From Physcomitrium patens (Eukaryota > Streptophyta > Bryopsida > Funariales > Funariaceae), in NCBI RefSeq assembly GCF_000002425.4, contig NC_037260.1:7717808-7781807 (forward strand): 64,000 bases of DNA. Reading direction: 5' to 3'. Shown here piece by piece: positions 12,528 to 23,919 of the stretch. The stretch's first letter is position 1. The number at the start of each line of letters is the position of its first letter. Under the pieces are notes generated by a model. That model was not told the origin of the DNA. It made no database searches and worked only from the letters and a program-made list of their open reading frames with translations. Made by a program: the position numbers and the translations under genes.

Positions 12528-13826
12528 CTAAATCCAGTCTTCTTGCTGTAGCTTGAGAGGCAGGTACACCTCGGAGAGATACTGAAATCCGAAGGAACTA
12601 AGGGCTTGAATTTCCGCCTTCTCCTTGGTCTTAACCATCAGTTCCAACTCCTTAACCCAGTTCTTATCCTTCTTGATAAAATCTTCTTCAAGCATATCCT
12701 TCCCGGTTTTTATATCCTGGTCTGACATGGGCAAACGACACTGCTCGGGAATCTTGTACTTGTTCAAGTCACTGGGCCGGACGCCGAGCCACTTGATGTC
12801 AGGAGTAGTCAAATTGGAGCTGTCATAAGACATATTTTTGGATCCAGACATGTAAACCGAGAGAATTTTGAGACCATAAGGATCACTATCAACCAAACCC
12901 AGTACTGGGAGTTTCAAATCGGTCTTCATTTTCTTCAAAAACAGCCGTGTTGCCACATCCGGTTGCCCTTTTGCAGTGAGTATAACACAAGGGAAACGGT
13001 TGTAAAATCGATCTTCTGCCAAACGCATGAAGGCAGCATCCTTCTCTACAAGAAGAATAAAGAGAGCATCACTCTCCATGCCTTGAACCTTGTCTATGTT
13101 AGGAGGAATTGCCTTTCCACCTACTCCCATCTTGGTGCAGTCAATTCGATCCCCATCTTCGATAAATATTAGCCGTCCCACTACAACTCCTTTCTCAGAG
13201 GCGACAACGTTAAGACTTGACCTAGTGCATCCCAACATGCATGAGACATCATCGAGAATAGTATCACTCTGCCCTTGCTCCTGGAATAGCTTCACGTCAG
13301 TATAGAACAGATCACGCTTCGTAACATGGATTTGTTTCGTACAGAGCTGATGGACAAGCTGTAAAATTCGAGTGGTGATGGCCGTCTTTCGAACGCTCGC
13401 AATATTGGCAAATTGACGGAATGAGGCCTTGTCCTTAAGCACAATGCGATCCAACTCGGGCACATACAGCTGATTCGCACTTGATCGTGAAGGAATCAGA
13501 TACCCGAAGCCATTGCCACTAAGAATAGACTTAGCGATCGCCAAGATGCTCTTTTCAACCTCAAGTACAACACTTCGAGTGTTGAGCTCGACTACCTCCT
13601 TGCAACTATTAGCAAGATTTAGGTCTGCAAGAGTGCGTGTTTCTACGTCTGCCTCCTTCGCAGCCTCGGCAAATTTGGTCACGATTTTAAGAATATCGGG
13701 GTCAGACTTGAGCTTCTTCTTGAAAGCAAGTGCAGCCTGCGTTTGCTTTCTCGGACCATCACTTGACATTCCCAGGATATCATCGTCGACTTCCTCCTCC
13801 CGAACTGCTTTGCGCTTGTCCGACAT
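12528..13826 (-). CDS. TOP6A: DNA topoisomerase VI subunit A (SPO11-3/TOP6A/RHL2-like)
   Basis: The gene encodes the DNA-cutting subunit of plant topoisomerase VI, a type IIB enzyme. In Arabidopsis it is needed for endoreduplication (SPO11-3, RHL2, BIN5) and works with TOP6B in the nucleus. A single uninterrupted exon gives 432 residues, close to the family length. The start is ATG at 13826-13824 ([12 protein letters not shown]); the frame stays open 8 codons upstream but without an ATG. The winged-helix part carries the catalytic tyrosine Y175 in [13 protein letters not shown]. The Toprim domain has E261 in VEKDAAF, and D313 and D315 in DSDPYG, the metal-binding acidic residues. The C-terminal [16 protein letters not shown] is typical of plant SPO11-3 rather than the meiotic SPO11-1 or -2. 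All key residues are present, so it should be functional. It is divergent from CXIP4. Confidence 0.96.
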   Translation of the reverse strand: MSDKRKAVREEEVDDDILGMSSDGPRKQTQAALAFKKKLKSDPDILKIVTKFAEAAKEADVETRTLADLNLANSCKEVVELNTRSVVLEVEKSILAIAKSILSGNGFGYLIPSRSSANQLYVPELDRIVLKDKASFRQFANIASVRKTAITTRILQLVHQLCTKQIHVTKRDLFYTDVKLFQEQGQSDTILDDVSCMLGCTRSSLNVVASEKGVVVGRLIFIEDGDRIDCTKMGVGGKAIPPNIDKVQGMESDALFILLVEKDAAFMRLAEDRFYNRFPCVILTAKGQPDVATRLFLKKMKTDLKLPVLGLVDSDPYGLKILSVYMSGSKNMSYDSSNLTTPDIKWLGVRPSDLNKYKIPEQCRLPMSDQDIKTGKDMLEEDFIKKDKNWVKELELMVKTKEKAEIQALSSFGFQYLSEVYLPLKLQQEDWI

Positions 13827-14650
13827 TCCCTCAGGGAGGAAACTACTCAATTTCTAGGCACCAGGATAGACTTCGCTTCGAAGCACAATAACGTCCAGGG
13901 TTGACTGCAAGACCTAGAGCAACCGCCTGAAAATTCAGAGAGGAACTTTGAAAACATAGAACTTCAGGTCGCAGCCAAACTGCAAAAACTGAAAATAGAT
14001 CGGCATTCCTACTTCACCATTAGTCTCTCTATTTAGCACGCACTAAACGCATGAACTAGAACATGTTAAAGTATAATTCGACACCTTGAACTGAGGGTGA
14101 TCAAAATCTCAAACAAAATTCGGCAGGGTGAATCGCATTTAATTTGAATGGTATGGGAACAACAGCACAAAAAGTCACAAATTTTCTCCTGAAACTAGCA
14201 AAGCCCTGATACGTAAGTGGTGCTAGGTTTGTGAACACGGCCATGGTCAACGCTGGAATAACACGGGATCAAATTAACGAAAAAATGCAACAGTAAAAAG
14301 ACACGAACAAATGTGACCACTCCAACAGACAGAAATGTGAGATGGGTGCAAATCTTACAAAACCTCAGCAGGAATTCTCCCCAAAAGAGCAAGGAGGAGG
14401 ACAGAATGGGGCAACAAAAGCATTTGAAAGTAACATAACATAGAGAAAACGGGCTGTTGCATGTAAAGACGATCCAGATGAGCGAGGGAGGAAAGAGAAG
14501 TAGAAATGGTACCTGCGACCAAGTATCGATGAGATGTAAGCAAATACAGCAGAAGAGTAATTACACGAAATCGCCAAATCAGTGGCTTTCGGATACCAAC
14601 ACGGACTTGCGTGTGGGAACGAACGGGAAGCTACTGCAGCTCCGCTAGGT
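13827..14650 (-). promoter_or_regulatory. 5' leader and possible leader intron of TOP6A
   Basis: This stretch lies upstream of the TOP6A start and has no coding potential of its own. On the minus strand, GGTCGCAG followed by GTACCATTTC (exon end about 14513) is a good splice donor, so a 5' UTR intron running towards 13900 is plausible. The acceptor is not assigned. Positions 14210-14610 are an inverted copy of the CXIP4 leader at 15480-15876. Confidence 0.45.
14210..14610 (-). repeat. inverted leader repeat, TOP6A arm
   Basis: The reverse complement of this arm aligns with 15480-15876. Landmarks shared in order are CTCTTCTGCTGTATTTGCTT, GATACTTGGTC-CAGGTACCATT, CGCTCATCTGGATCGTC, TTACTTTCAAATGCTTTT, GGTCACATTTGTTCG and CCTAGCACCACT. 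Identity is roughly three quarters by eye, with few indels. The centre of symmetry is near 15043, inside the intergenic region of the divergent gene pair. Confidence 0.85.
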
Positions 14651-15479
14651 CACAGAAATGGATGAATTACTATACGTGGTTGTCGACAGGAATGTGGTTC
14701 CCACCTTCCGGTAACGTCGTTCATCATCTGTAGGGTTTGATGGGGCTTAATGCTGACGGATGAAACTGAAAGGCTCCATGTTGTTGGAAAGTCCTTTGAG
14801 CAACATAGGGTCTCTGGGTCCCTAGAAGTCTCTTTAGTTTTCCGAGAATACACTGACTTGCATTTCAGATTCCGACACAATTTCGTTTTGCTTGACGTGG
14901 ATGAGTGAGTGATTAATTTCAGGAACGTGCTGCCCACTCCGAGTAACAGGTGCGATCACACACTGAACTTGTAGTTCTCGCTCCCATCAGCTCACTTGTC
15001 CCCGTTCCACCTTTTCCGTTGCATATTTGTACTGGCTCGTAGGATTGCCCGTATCTTTGTTTTGCAGAGTTGTGGTTCTCCGCAACTAGTGTCTGGATGT
15101 GCAGTTGATTACCTCAGCTTCCGACTTAGACTGTCGGATGTAATAGGATGCAGATTGTGGGTTCAATTGCTTTCATCTCCTCGTCGAAGTGATCTAGGGT
15201 TTTGATAAACGATGCGGGAAAGTTTGCAAATGCTCATTATCTTGGGGACAATTGTGCAAGGGTTCAACCTGAGTTAGAGAATACGGATTTGTGCGTCCAG
15301 ATTTGTGATGTTTAGAAACGAGGAGCATGAGGTTGTCACCGCTTAAGTAGCATAAATGAGAATTTGTATTTCAGGAAAGTTAGGGTATTGTAATGAGAAC
15401 CCAGTCATCGTGGTTTACGATTTGTAGTTTGAGTAGGGTTTCGAGGAGTGTAAATTTAGCTTTCTGATTCCACCCGAGT
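14651..15479. promoter_or_regulatory. shared promoter region of TOP6A and CXIP4
   Basis: This is the intergenic centre between the two divergent genes. It contains a telo-box-like TAGGGTTTGATGG near 14732, another CTAGGGTTTT at 15194-15203, and a TGACGTGG element (bZIP/G-box-like) near 14896. Telo-boxes are common in plant housekeeping promoters. No clear TATA box is seen. Confidence 0.45.
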
Positions 15480-15876
15480 CCGAGTAGGTATTAGAGAGGC
15501 CTACTAATTTGGTGCTTTATTGCGCTGGCTCTTCTGCTGTATTTGCTTACGTCTCGTCGATACTTGGTCACAGGTACCATTCCCACTCGTCTTTCATCCC
15601 TCGCTCATCTGGATCGTCCTTGCATGGAACTTGCCATTTTCTCCATGTTACTTTCAAATGCTTTTATTTTCTCATTCTCTCCACCTTCTTGCTCGTCTGG
15701 GGAGGATTCCTGCTGAGTCATTTAAAGATTTTCTTTCATTTCCCAATTTGTCTGTTGGGGTGGTCACATTTGTTCGCGTCTTTGTACTGTTCCATCGTTT
15801 CGTGTTTTTGATCCTGTCACATGCTCCGTGCTACACCAGCGTTGGCCACGGCAGTGTCCACTAACCTAGCACCACT
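15480..15876 (+). repeat. inverted leader repeat, CXIP4 arm
   Basis: This is the partner of the arm at 14210-14610, in the 5' leader of CXIP4. The conserved donor (CACAG followed by GTACCATT at 15574) lies at the same place in both arms. The repeat therefore covers the end of a leader exon and most of a leader intron. Confidence 0.85.
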
Positions 15877-15947
15877 ATCTTTTCGATGGTTTTTACAAGG
15901 ATTGATCCTGAAATGGTGGTGCAGCAGGTTGCAGAACTTTTTAGCAG
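15574..15947 (+). other. probable 5' UTR intron of CXIP4
   Basis: The donor GTACCATT follows CACAG at 15573. A polypyrimidine-rich stretch leads to TTTTTAGCAG ending at 15947, 21 bases before the ATG. A second AG at 15964 is also possible. Untranslated first introns are common in plant housekeeping genes, and cDNA would settle the acceptor. Confidence 0.45.
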
Positions 15948-15968
15948 TTAAGTCTTGAAAACAGCAAG

Positions 15969-17754
15969 ATGCCGGCCACGGCAGGCCGAGTGCGCATGCC
16001 CGCAAACAATCGGGTGCATTCGAGTGCCGCCCTTCAGACTCATGGTATCTGGCAGAGCGCTATTGGGTATGACCCTTATGCACCGGATAAAGTGCAGCGT
16101 CAAGATGACCGAAGCGTACCAGATCCAGCTGCTGGAGGGGGTGCAAGTGCTGCTGATGAGCAAAATGCATATGATTCGTTTCAAGGTGAAAAGCTTTACC
16201 ACGATGTCGAACATTTTCATGTTTAATTGCCAGTTTGCATCTAACCCTTCAATTGATTGGTTCTCATCTGTGTACGAATAAGAACTTACATAGAGGTGCG
16301 AACTTCTGCCCATGTCAAATATGCTAGCTGTGCACGGCTGCTGCTTCCTAATTCCTATTGTTGTTAATCTGTATTCTTCTTTTTAAAATTGTTGCATTAT
16401 GAGTTTTCATTGTGGAGCTCTGAGTTCTTATTATCTCTGGACCTTCTTATATTTTTTTAATGTGTTGAGCAATGGTGGTCGTATTCTTTCATGTACTTGT
16501 GGTGGGGCTCCATCGATACTTTGGGAGTACTTATGCCTTTTGTCTTTAAAACGATATACAGGTCTCCTTGCGTTGGCTCGTTTGACGGGTTCAAATGCAG
16601 ATGAAGCACGGGGCTCCTGCCAAAAGTGTGGAAGAGTGGGTCACTTGACGTTCCAATGCAGAAATTTTCTTACTGCTAAAGAAGAAGCCGCCGCTGCTGC
16701 AGTATCAGCCCTAGAGAGAGAACGAAACAGTGCGAAGTTTGAAGGCGCTGGGAACTTGCTTGCGGAATCGTCGTCCTCAGAGGAGTCCGAGATTTCTGAT
16801 AGTGACGAGGACTCTGAGATGGAACGAGCTTTGGCAAAATTGGGAAGAAGTAAGAAAGGATCATCCTCTGTACCTGATCGGAAACTATCAGAATCGAAAC
16901 ATTCGAAATCTTCATCAAGGAAGTCAAAAAAGAAAAGACATGTCTCCTCTTCTGAATTCAGTGATGAGAGCTCGGACGGCTCTCGGGACAGGAAACGACA
17001 CCGTAAGCACAGGCATTCGTCAAAGAAAAAGAGTTCCAGTAGGCGACACAGGTCAAGGCGTACTAAGGATGACTCTGATACCGATCCCAGCAGTGATGTA
17101 GAACCCGAATCTCGCCACAGACATAGCAAGGGTCGACACCTCAAGGATCGCAAAGATAGGAGGTCAGAGAAGAAAAGAGATGCTGATTACAGTGATCATG
17201 ATGACAGGAAGAAAAGGAAAGTTGAGAAGAGCAGGGATGTTGAGGAGGGTGAAATTGAAGACCAACGAGAAAGAGTAGCGAAGAGACGACATGACGTAGA
17301 GAGTGATATTGAAGATCGGAGAGGAAAAAGATCCGAGAAGAGGAGACATGATGTGGACAGTGACCTTGAAGATCAGAGAGAAAAAAGACCCGAGAAGAGG
17401 GGACATGATGTGGACAGTGACCTTGATGATCGGAGAGAAATAAGATCCGAGAAGAGAAGACATGATGTGGACAGTGACCTTGATGATCGGAGAGAAATAA
17501 GATCCGAGAAGAGAAGACATGAAGTGGACAATGACCTTGAAGATCAGAGAGATAAAAGATCCGAGAAGAGAAGGGACGTTGAGAACAGTGATTTCGAAGA
17601 TCTAAGGGACAAGAGAGTCGAGAGTACAATGTCACGGATGGAAGACAGTGAAGATGGTGATGAAAGGCATCGTAGGAAGGATCGGGACGAGAGGAGGTCA
17701 CGTAGAGGAGGGAGTCGTGATCGTAGGCACAAAGAGCGCAGAGAATATCGCTGA
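15969..17754 (+). CDS. CXIP4: CAX-interacting protein 4-like zinc-knuckle protein (exons 15969-16185, 16562-17754)
   Basis: The protein resembles Arabidopsis CXIP4, a nuclear CCHC zinc-knuckle protein first found as a CAX1 interactor and related to animal SREK1IP1-type splicing factors. The N-terminus MPATAGRVRMPANNRVHSSA and IWQSAIGYDPYAP are family signatures. The coding intron is 16186-16561 (GTGAAAAG to ATATACAG) and splits the glycine codon in FQ-GLLALARLTGSNADE. The zinc knuckle is C92-X2-C95-X4-H100-X4-C105. The rest, about 350 residues, is serine-rich and acidic, then RS/RH/KR-rich. It includes tandem 19-residue repeats (RSEKRRHDVDSDLEDQREK type). At 469 residues it is longer than the Arabidopsis protein, mainly through this tail. 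An open frame upstream of exon 2 (from 16399) is intron sequence. Confidence 0.92.
17272..17613 (+). repeat. 57-bp in-frame tandem repeats in CXIP4
   Basis: About six units encode the 19-residue pattern R-S-E-K-R-R-H-D-V-D-S-D-L-E-D-Q-R-E-K. Four neighbouring units from 17329 are exact in length, and flanking units are degenerate. Two adjacent units (RREIRSEKRRHDVDSDLDD) are nearly identical at the DNA level, showing recent unit duplication. Alternating basic and acidic/serine blocks suggest a charged, disordered, phosphorylatable tail. Confidence 0.9.
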
Positions 17755-19157
17755 GAAGAGCGATTCAAGAGCAGAGCCGAGAGGGAGTACGACAACGAAG
17801 TAGTAGATTGAGCTTATGTGTTTTGATTTGGACAGTGCTATGAACTATGAATTAACGACATTGTAAGGTTAGCAGAGGTTTTTCAACTGGGTTTTCCTAA
17901 CATTCGTTCAACTCCGAGCTCGCGTGTATTCTGAAATGATATGCATTTGAATTCGCTGAGGCTTTGGTTTTGAAATTGCTTCATAATGCTGCCTTTTGTA
18001 GAGTTAGTTTATCTATTTGCAAGCTCGTGTTAATGATCTTTAGCTGGGATGATATGAAGTTGCACTATAGCATTGTGTGTTTCATAGTGCTATGAGAATG
18101 CAGTGCTGAAGTTCAATTTTGGTAATTCAAGTGTTCTGTAAATTTGGAGCTCACATGCGAAGTGATGTGGAGTTTAATGCATGGAGAACTTAGCCCTGCT
18201 TCAAACTTCACGGAATTTAGAAATTGTGCACAAATTAAGCTACTCCATTCGTTGGAACGTTGAAATGAAGGAAGTTGATGAGCTTCATCCTTGACCTCCC
18301 ACAACTAATAGTCCATTGTTAACACAGAATTGTGTGTCGTCCGATCAATGAAATGTTAAAAAAATATTAAAGCTGCTTTCAGTCTCAAAGCATCAGTCTT
18401 CCAGATTCGTAAGCGTTCTAAATTATTTTTTAACACACACTAAGCATGCTTTTTCGAATTTTCAAGTCTACATCCCATTTATTTCATATCCATAGCTATT
18501 AAAGTTTTACAATCTCCTGTACAAACAATTTTATTGGGTGCGAAGGCGCCAGGAGGCCAGTCTTACGAAGATGAACTCTTTTGTTAAAAGGTTGGAACTA
18601 AATCAGGTCATGTAAACTGTAAATTGAAACAGTCAAATTTAACGAGAACTTTCCAGGTTTAGCACGTACAAGATTTCAATAACATAAATAGTGATGTGGA
18701 CTCTCTTGTTTGCAACAATATCAATGTAAAGCACTTCTCACTTACAGAGTGCTCAATGGGAGTTGATCTATTTATAAAAATGCGGACGTGCCCGCAGGTC
18801 ACACATAGCATGCTGTAACACAGTAGAGTATCACTTGGCATTCCAATATTCTGTTTGCAAGTGAACAAGATAAAATCGAGAATCTGTCTGCAATTGACAG
18901 TAGTCTAGATCTATGTGGGCTTTTAATTGAAAGTCTTACTGCTTTTGTAGATGGATTAGTCATAGCTCCTGAATACTCTTGTTGAAGGGTTTCGATAGCT
19001 CGTCAGCGCTTAAATAGTTTGAAATAGCTGGAAAATTACCCTTGATTACGAGTATGGAACTGTACAATTGATCTTGAAGCAAGACCCATTGAGCACACGA
19101 ATTTCATGTACCTTCGGTAAAAAATCATCGACAAGAATCTTTAGCAAGACGTGTTGT
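17755..19157. other. CXIP4-RH41 convergent intergenic region
   Basis: The region lies between two converging genes and should hold both 3' untranslated regions. Short open frames are present, but none resembles a known protein. No RNA gene or repeat was recognised. Confidence 0.4.
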
Positions 19158-21403
19158 TCAGTCACTATCCGAGTCAACATCTTTTCTTCTTCGTTTCTTC
19201 TTTCTGTTGTAAGCAAGCGCGTAGGTAGAGAGCAAATACGGCGAATTCAGTAGCTCGCGAGGGACCACAGTCCTTGAGGCTTTCAGGAGTGCAACAAGCT
19301 CCTTAAACAAAGCTTTACTCTCATCGTTAACAAATACCATTGCAGAACCTGCATTACTAAGCCGTGAAGCCCTTCCGATCATGTGAATGTACTCCTCAAT
19401 CGAGGATGGAAAGTCAAATATTATCACTTGTGTGACCCTTAACAGATCCAAGCCCCGTCCCAACACTCCTGTAGCCACAATCACTGGTATTTCGCCCATA
19501 AGAAAGTTTTTCAATGTTTCCCGACGGTCCTAACATCCACGTAACACAATAAATACAATGTGAGGAGATTCAGTAGCATAGTTTCCAAAAGCACAAAACC
19601 CAAGAGAATGTCATCCCTTTTAAAATAAGGATTAGGTCTTAAGGAAGTCACAATATGCCGGGACAGGTACATGTCTCATTCGACATTCTGTGATGATATT
19701 GTAAGACTATTAGTAACTTCAGGACAGAACTCAATGAAAGCAAAGTCTCACCTTGATAGACTTCTCCCCGTGTAATGACCTGGCTTGTATGCCAGTTACA
19801 GTCCGTATGGCCTCAGCTAGAAGATCAGACCCCATTCTTGAGTTTACAAAGACCACCACTGGAGGTCGGTAATGCACTCGACTCTTCAGAATCTCGAAGA
19901 GCTTTTTCTTCTTGTTCTTGGTTTCCACCCATAATATTATTTGATGCACAGCTCGGTTGGGCTGCCTTGGAGTTCCCACCGATATTATTAGAGGGTTTTT
20001 CAACAGCGACGAGGAAAACCTCTCAATGGCGGGTAAAATTGTTGCTGAATACATTAGAATCTGCGGCATCGCCAGGGCTTGGACTAACTGCAATACTTGA
20101 TCTCGAAAGCCGCTTTCCAGCAAACAGTCCACCTCATCAAGTGCTAAAATGCACACACCCTTCATACAAATAGCAACGTTTATCAAAAAAAAATCTGCCG
20201 GTTATTTTAGGCAGGCAGGTCCCTCAAAGCCATCAAAAAATGACAGCCGATAAGGAATTTCCAAAAACATAATCTGAACTTCAAAACTAAACAATGTAAG
20301 CAATATACAGCGAAAACATCAAGAAAATCAGCAATAGTTCATGATTTCTAGATTTCAACAAAGAGATTCTGTGAGGGATCAACAAAGACACATAAAACCC
20401 TGTACCTGCAAAGTCAGATCATCATGCTTTGAAAGGAGATCAATGAGTCGTCCTGGGGTGCCGATGATCAATTCCACACCCTGCTTAATGCGGTGCACCT
20501 GTTGGGGCATTGCATCGCCACCTACGACCAGAGCTGTCTTAAACGGTAAACCTTTGGCTAACACCTTCGCCTGCTCCTCCACCTACTCCCGTGACATACA
20601 ATTACGACAATTAACTACGCAACTTATGTAATAGAGTCAGCTGTGGCGGACATTGCAACAAAACTCCAATTCTGATGCATACGCTAATTTAAAACAAACA
20701 AATAACTGACTTGGGCACAGAGCTCTCGCGTAGGCGCCAACACCATGGCTAGGGGTTTCTCTCGCTCTGATAATCCATGGATGCGTATTAGGCAACACCG
20801 CATGATTATAGGAAGCAAAAACGAAGCAGTCTTCCCAGAGCCCGTCTCTGCTGACACCAAAACATCACGTCCTTTGAGAGCCGCAGGAATAGTTTGCATT
20901 TGAACTGGTGTGGGGGTTTCATACCCTGCAGCTTCAAGATTTCCCTGCAGTTTTGGTAAAAATTTGCAGTCCGCAAACTGCAAGATAGGTCGAGGGGCAT
21001 CTTCGCCTTTTACAGATACCTCAATTCCCTGGAGTAGGGCATTAACTTGCTCCTTTGACAATCTTGAAACGGATTCGTCCGGTGCCCATTCAGGTAATTT
21101 ATTCCCCTTATCTGTAACCACTATGCACTCATCTTGCAATCCTTCCGTTGACAGATGCACCACCTTCCTCTCTGGTTTAGGAGCATCACACGCAGCTTGC
21201 GGAGTAGAATTGATTTCAGCTAGAATTGCAGCTTTACATTCTAAACTACATATATCATCATCGGTAGCATCGCAGATGTATTCACCATATCGACAACAGA
21301 CAACGCAAACTGGCTCCCCTGGCTCCGGCTGCCGCTGTTGAGAACTCCTCTGCTTTACTGCTTGGTCTTCTGCAGGGGGAATCGGTCCATCGATAGCAGA
21401 CAT
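19158..21403 (-). CDS. RH41: DEAD-box ATP-dependent RNA helicase 41-like, HIT zinc finger (4 exons)
   Basis: The exons on the minus strand are 21403-20711, 20582-20406, 20159-19752 and 19529-19158, all with GT-AG borders, giving 549 residues. The N-terminus has a HIT-type zinc finger (C33-X2-C36, then C37, C44, C52, C56). It is followed by a helicase core with Q168 of the Q-motif region, Walker A AETGSGKT (185-192), APTREL, DEVD (298-301) in place of DEAD, SAT (328-330), TGVLGRGLD and HMIGRASR (475-482). A basic C-terminus (RKKKRRRKD) may be a nuclear signal. The HIT plus DEAD combination is that of plant RH41 and animal DDX59. The role in RNA remodelling is family-based, with the exact substrate unknown. 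The gene is divergent from ARL2. Confidence 0.94.
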
Positions 21404-21804
21404 AGTACAATTCAGTACTGAAGAAACCTATGAATCTAAACACAAACGAATTCCTTGCATTGAAACATCAACCCTAATAATCACTCCTGTCTCTCTCCGA
21501 CATAACCTATCTCATTGTGAACATTATTGTCCTTAGAAATCATCCATCTAAAGTCTTCATCCAAATCAAGGCTGATGAATGTCTTGGTTCAAAGGCAGTT
21601 TGCCAGCGCACTGCATTTGCAAGGATCGTTCAATTCACCGCAAATTAGGGTTTGAGATCTTGAGCTTGATGAGTGTCCAAGTGATCGTAGTTTGAGTTTC
21701 ATCAGCTCGAACTTGTAACGCATAGTGAATCGTTAAGTAAGTTAGGGTTGAATTCGATTGATCTGGGTATAACTCGGATTGAAATTTGCAAGAAGGTATC
21801 GATC
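21404..21804. promoter_or_regulatory. bidirectional promoter region of RH41 and ARL2
   Basis: Only 401 bp separate the two ATG codons. A telo-box TTAGGGTTT lies at 21645-21653 and a second AGTTAGGGTT near 21740. Both transcripts must start within this interval, unless an upstream leader exon overlaps the neighbour. Confidence 0.55.
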
Positions 21805-23165
21805 ATGGGGTTGCTGACGATCATCAGGAAAGTGAAGCGGAAGGAGAAGGAGATGCGGATCTTCATGGTGTATGTGTTCAACTCTGCTGTTTCAGCTTGT
21901 GATCGGTGTCCCTGTTCTCTAGGTTCGGGTTGATAATTCATTTCTGGTTGATGTCTTCATTTCTCAGTTGGTATGCTGTGGGTTTGATGTAGACGTTTCT
22001 TGTGTGCCTCAGAGGGTTGGACAATGCAGGAAAAACAACCATTGTGAAGCGGATTAATGGAGAAGATACAAGTAAAATTAGCCCTACTCTTGGATTCAAT
22101 ATCAAAACCATGCAGTACAATAGGTTTGTTTGTCGGCCCTTTCGTTGCTTCCTTAAGAGCGATTTGTTGTCCTAACGTGCCGGTTCTCTTGATTATTCTC
22201 TCCTTGATATTCATTGCAGGTGGAGTGGTCTCTCTTTTTCGTGCCTGTAAAATCGTACTTAAGGACCTGTTTTCACTATTGCTTGTTACATGGTTCTTTC
22301 GAGCTCTTTGCTTGAAATTTTAGTCTTTTATTCACTAAAACTTCCATATGAAATTGAAATAGTTTCCGCCTCAACATTTGGGACATTGGCGGGCAAAAGA
22401 CTTTGCGATCTTACTGGAGAAACTACTATGAGCAAACAGATGGCATGGTATGGGTAGTTGATTGCTCAGACTCTCGACGACTGGATGACTGTCGACATGA
22501 GCTACACGGACTTCTGAAAGAGGAGGTAAAGTTTCACATATAAGGTCTACATTAGATTTAGAATAGATCATAGCCAACAACTACAATTTTGCAGAAGCTA
22601 ACGTGACTAATAAAAACGAAAACACCGGTACACGGCCAAAAAATTCAGAACTTGTGTGATGTTTGTTTTCCGTCTGCGAACTACATACTTCATCAACTGG
22701 CTGTTTTTTCGTACGTAGCAGGACTGTTGCATTAGCATGCACCTAGTATAGCATGTCATTTCGAGTTGTATGATTATGTCTTCGTTCTTCGCATTGTGGT
22801 TCAGAAACTTATGGGAGCCTCGCTATTGATTCTAGCCAACAAACAAGACATCAAAGGTGCAATACAACCAGAGGAACTTGCCAAGGTAAATTATCTTTCT
22901 TAATCAAAGAAGTCCCATGTGTAATATCCACTATTTATAATCTGCTGACTTGACCCCGGCAACTAAGGTTTGTCCTGCTATCTAGTACGTGCAGCGCTGT
23001 AACTCCACTTTTACATGTTTGAAACAGATCCTTCAACTGGAGGTTATGGATTCAAGCCGACACTGGAAAATTGTGGCTTGTAGTGCGGTAACAGGAGAGG
23101 GCTTGCTGACTGGCTTCGATTGGCTAGTGTCTGATATTGCCTCTCGCATTTACATGCTAGATTAA
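21805..23165 (+). CDS. ARL2: ADP-ribosylation factor-like GTPase 2 (TITAN5/ARL2), 5 exons
   Basis: Exons 21805-21869, 22013-22123, 22363-22525, 22805-22885 and 23028-23165 give 185 residues, the ARL2 length. G-boxes are GLDNAGKT (P-loop), a threonine in SPTLGFN (switch I), WDIGGQKT (switch II), NKQD and CSAVTG. The N-terminus [19 protein letters not shown] is the family's amphipathic helix. Glycine 2 is usually not myristoylated in ARL2. The protein acts with tubulin-folding cofactors in making tubulin dimers; Arabidopsis TITAN5 loss arrests embryo and endosperm. Exon 1 ends ATGGT before GTATGTG, and the valine codon is completed in exon 2. The residue at the exon 2/3 join is read as serine, where relatives vary. 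All GTPase motifs are intact. Confidence 0.94.
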
Positions 23166-23849
23166 CTTGTCAACATAGCACTAGCATTTCAGCCTAACGT
23201 GGGACACAACATCGATGGCATACGTGAAATATTTTCACAACCATCAATCAGGATCACAACATGCTGGCAATGCCAATCAGGAAACACCATTCGCATCCTT
23301 CATATCATTTACAAACTCCTCTGCAGCAGCCTTGAAGATTGTGCCACATTATCTAGATAGAACCAAGTCCGGAAGATTTCTAGTTACCGTAACGGTCCAC
23401 ATTACTGAAGTATTTGAGAAGTATGGAAATCAAGACCTAATTCTTCCTTCAAAATTCACGTCCTCAGGATCATGATGCAACTATCATCAATCGTTTTTGT
23501 CGGAGATGCTTATGCTAAGCATTTTAATACGTTTTCACAAAACAACCGAACCCCATCAAAACGAGGGTTTCCGACTCAGCATCCCTGCAGCAAAATGAGA
23601 ATTCTGAGACTTTCAATGTGTCTCCTGGTCAGGTTGCGGACTGCGTCTCGACTGCTATGAATGCCTCGAGCATTACGAACCAATGCCATGCCAGTGCCAT
23701 TTTGTGAATTCCATTCATCCACATGCAGGGCACACGCAGCGAATAGACCCCCTGGCATCCGTGTGCACTATTTAGACAGTTGCATGAGTGTGAATTGCCA
23801 TGCCCCTTAAAACATAACACGCTGCAGGGTTTAAATTCCGGGGGAAGAG
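23166..23849. other. ARL2 3' region and RPL23 upstream DNA
   Basis: An open frame of 86 codons (23215-23475) begins shortly after the ARL2 stop. It has no recognised relative and more likely is 3' untranslated sequence. No other gene is seen before the start of the inverted repeat near 23850. Confidence 0.4.
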
Positions 23850-23919
23850 GTCGCTGATGGATGGGGATTCCGTTGGTGTTCCGCTGCGCTTCATTCATCC
23901 ACAACTTTAGGTCTGAAGG

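Noticed and set aside
13827-13850. TOP6A frame extended 8 codons upstream
   Set aside because: The extension has no ATG (it begins TTG). The first ATG gives MSDKRK, which fits the family start.
16399-16561. Upstream part of the 451-codon frame that includes CXIP4 exon 2
   Set aside because: It is intron sequence. The family protein joins FQ from exon 1 directly to GLLALARLTG at 16562, with good GT-AG borders.
16641-17795. Several open frames on the minus strand over CXIP4 exon 2
   Set aside because: They are mirror frames of the RS/RE-rich repeats and show the same 57-bp period.
23215-23475. 86-codon open frame with ATG after ARL2
   Set aside because: It lies 50 bp after the ARL2 stop, has no recognised relative, and is probably 3' untranslated sequence.
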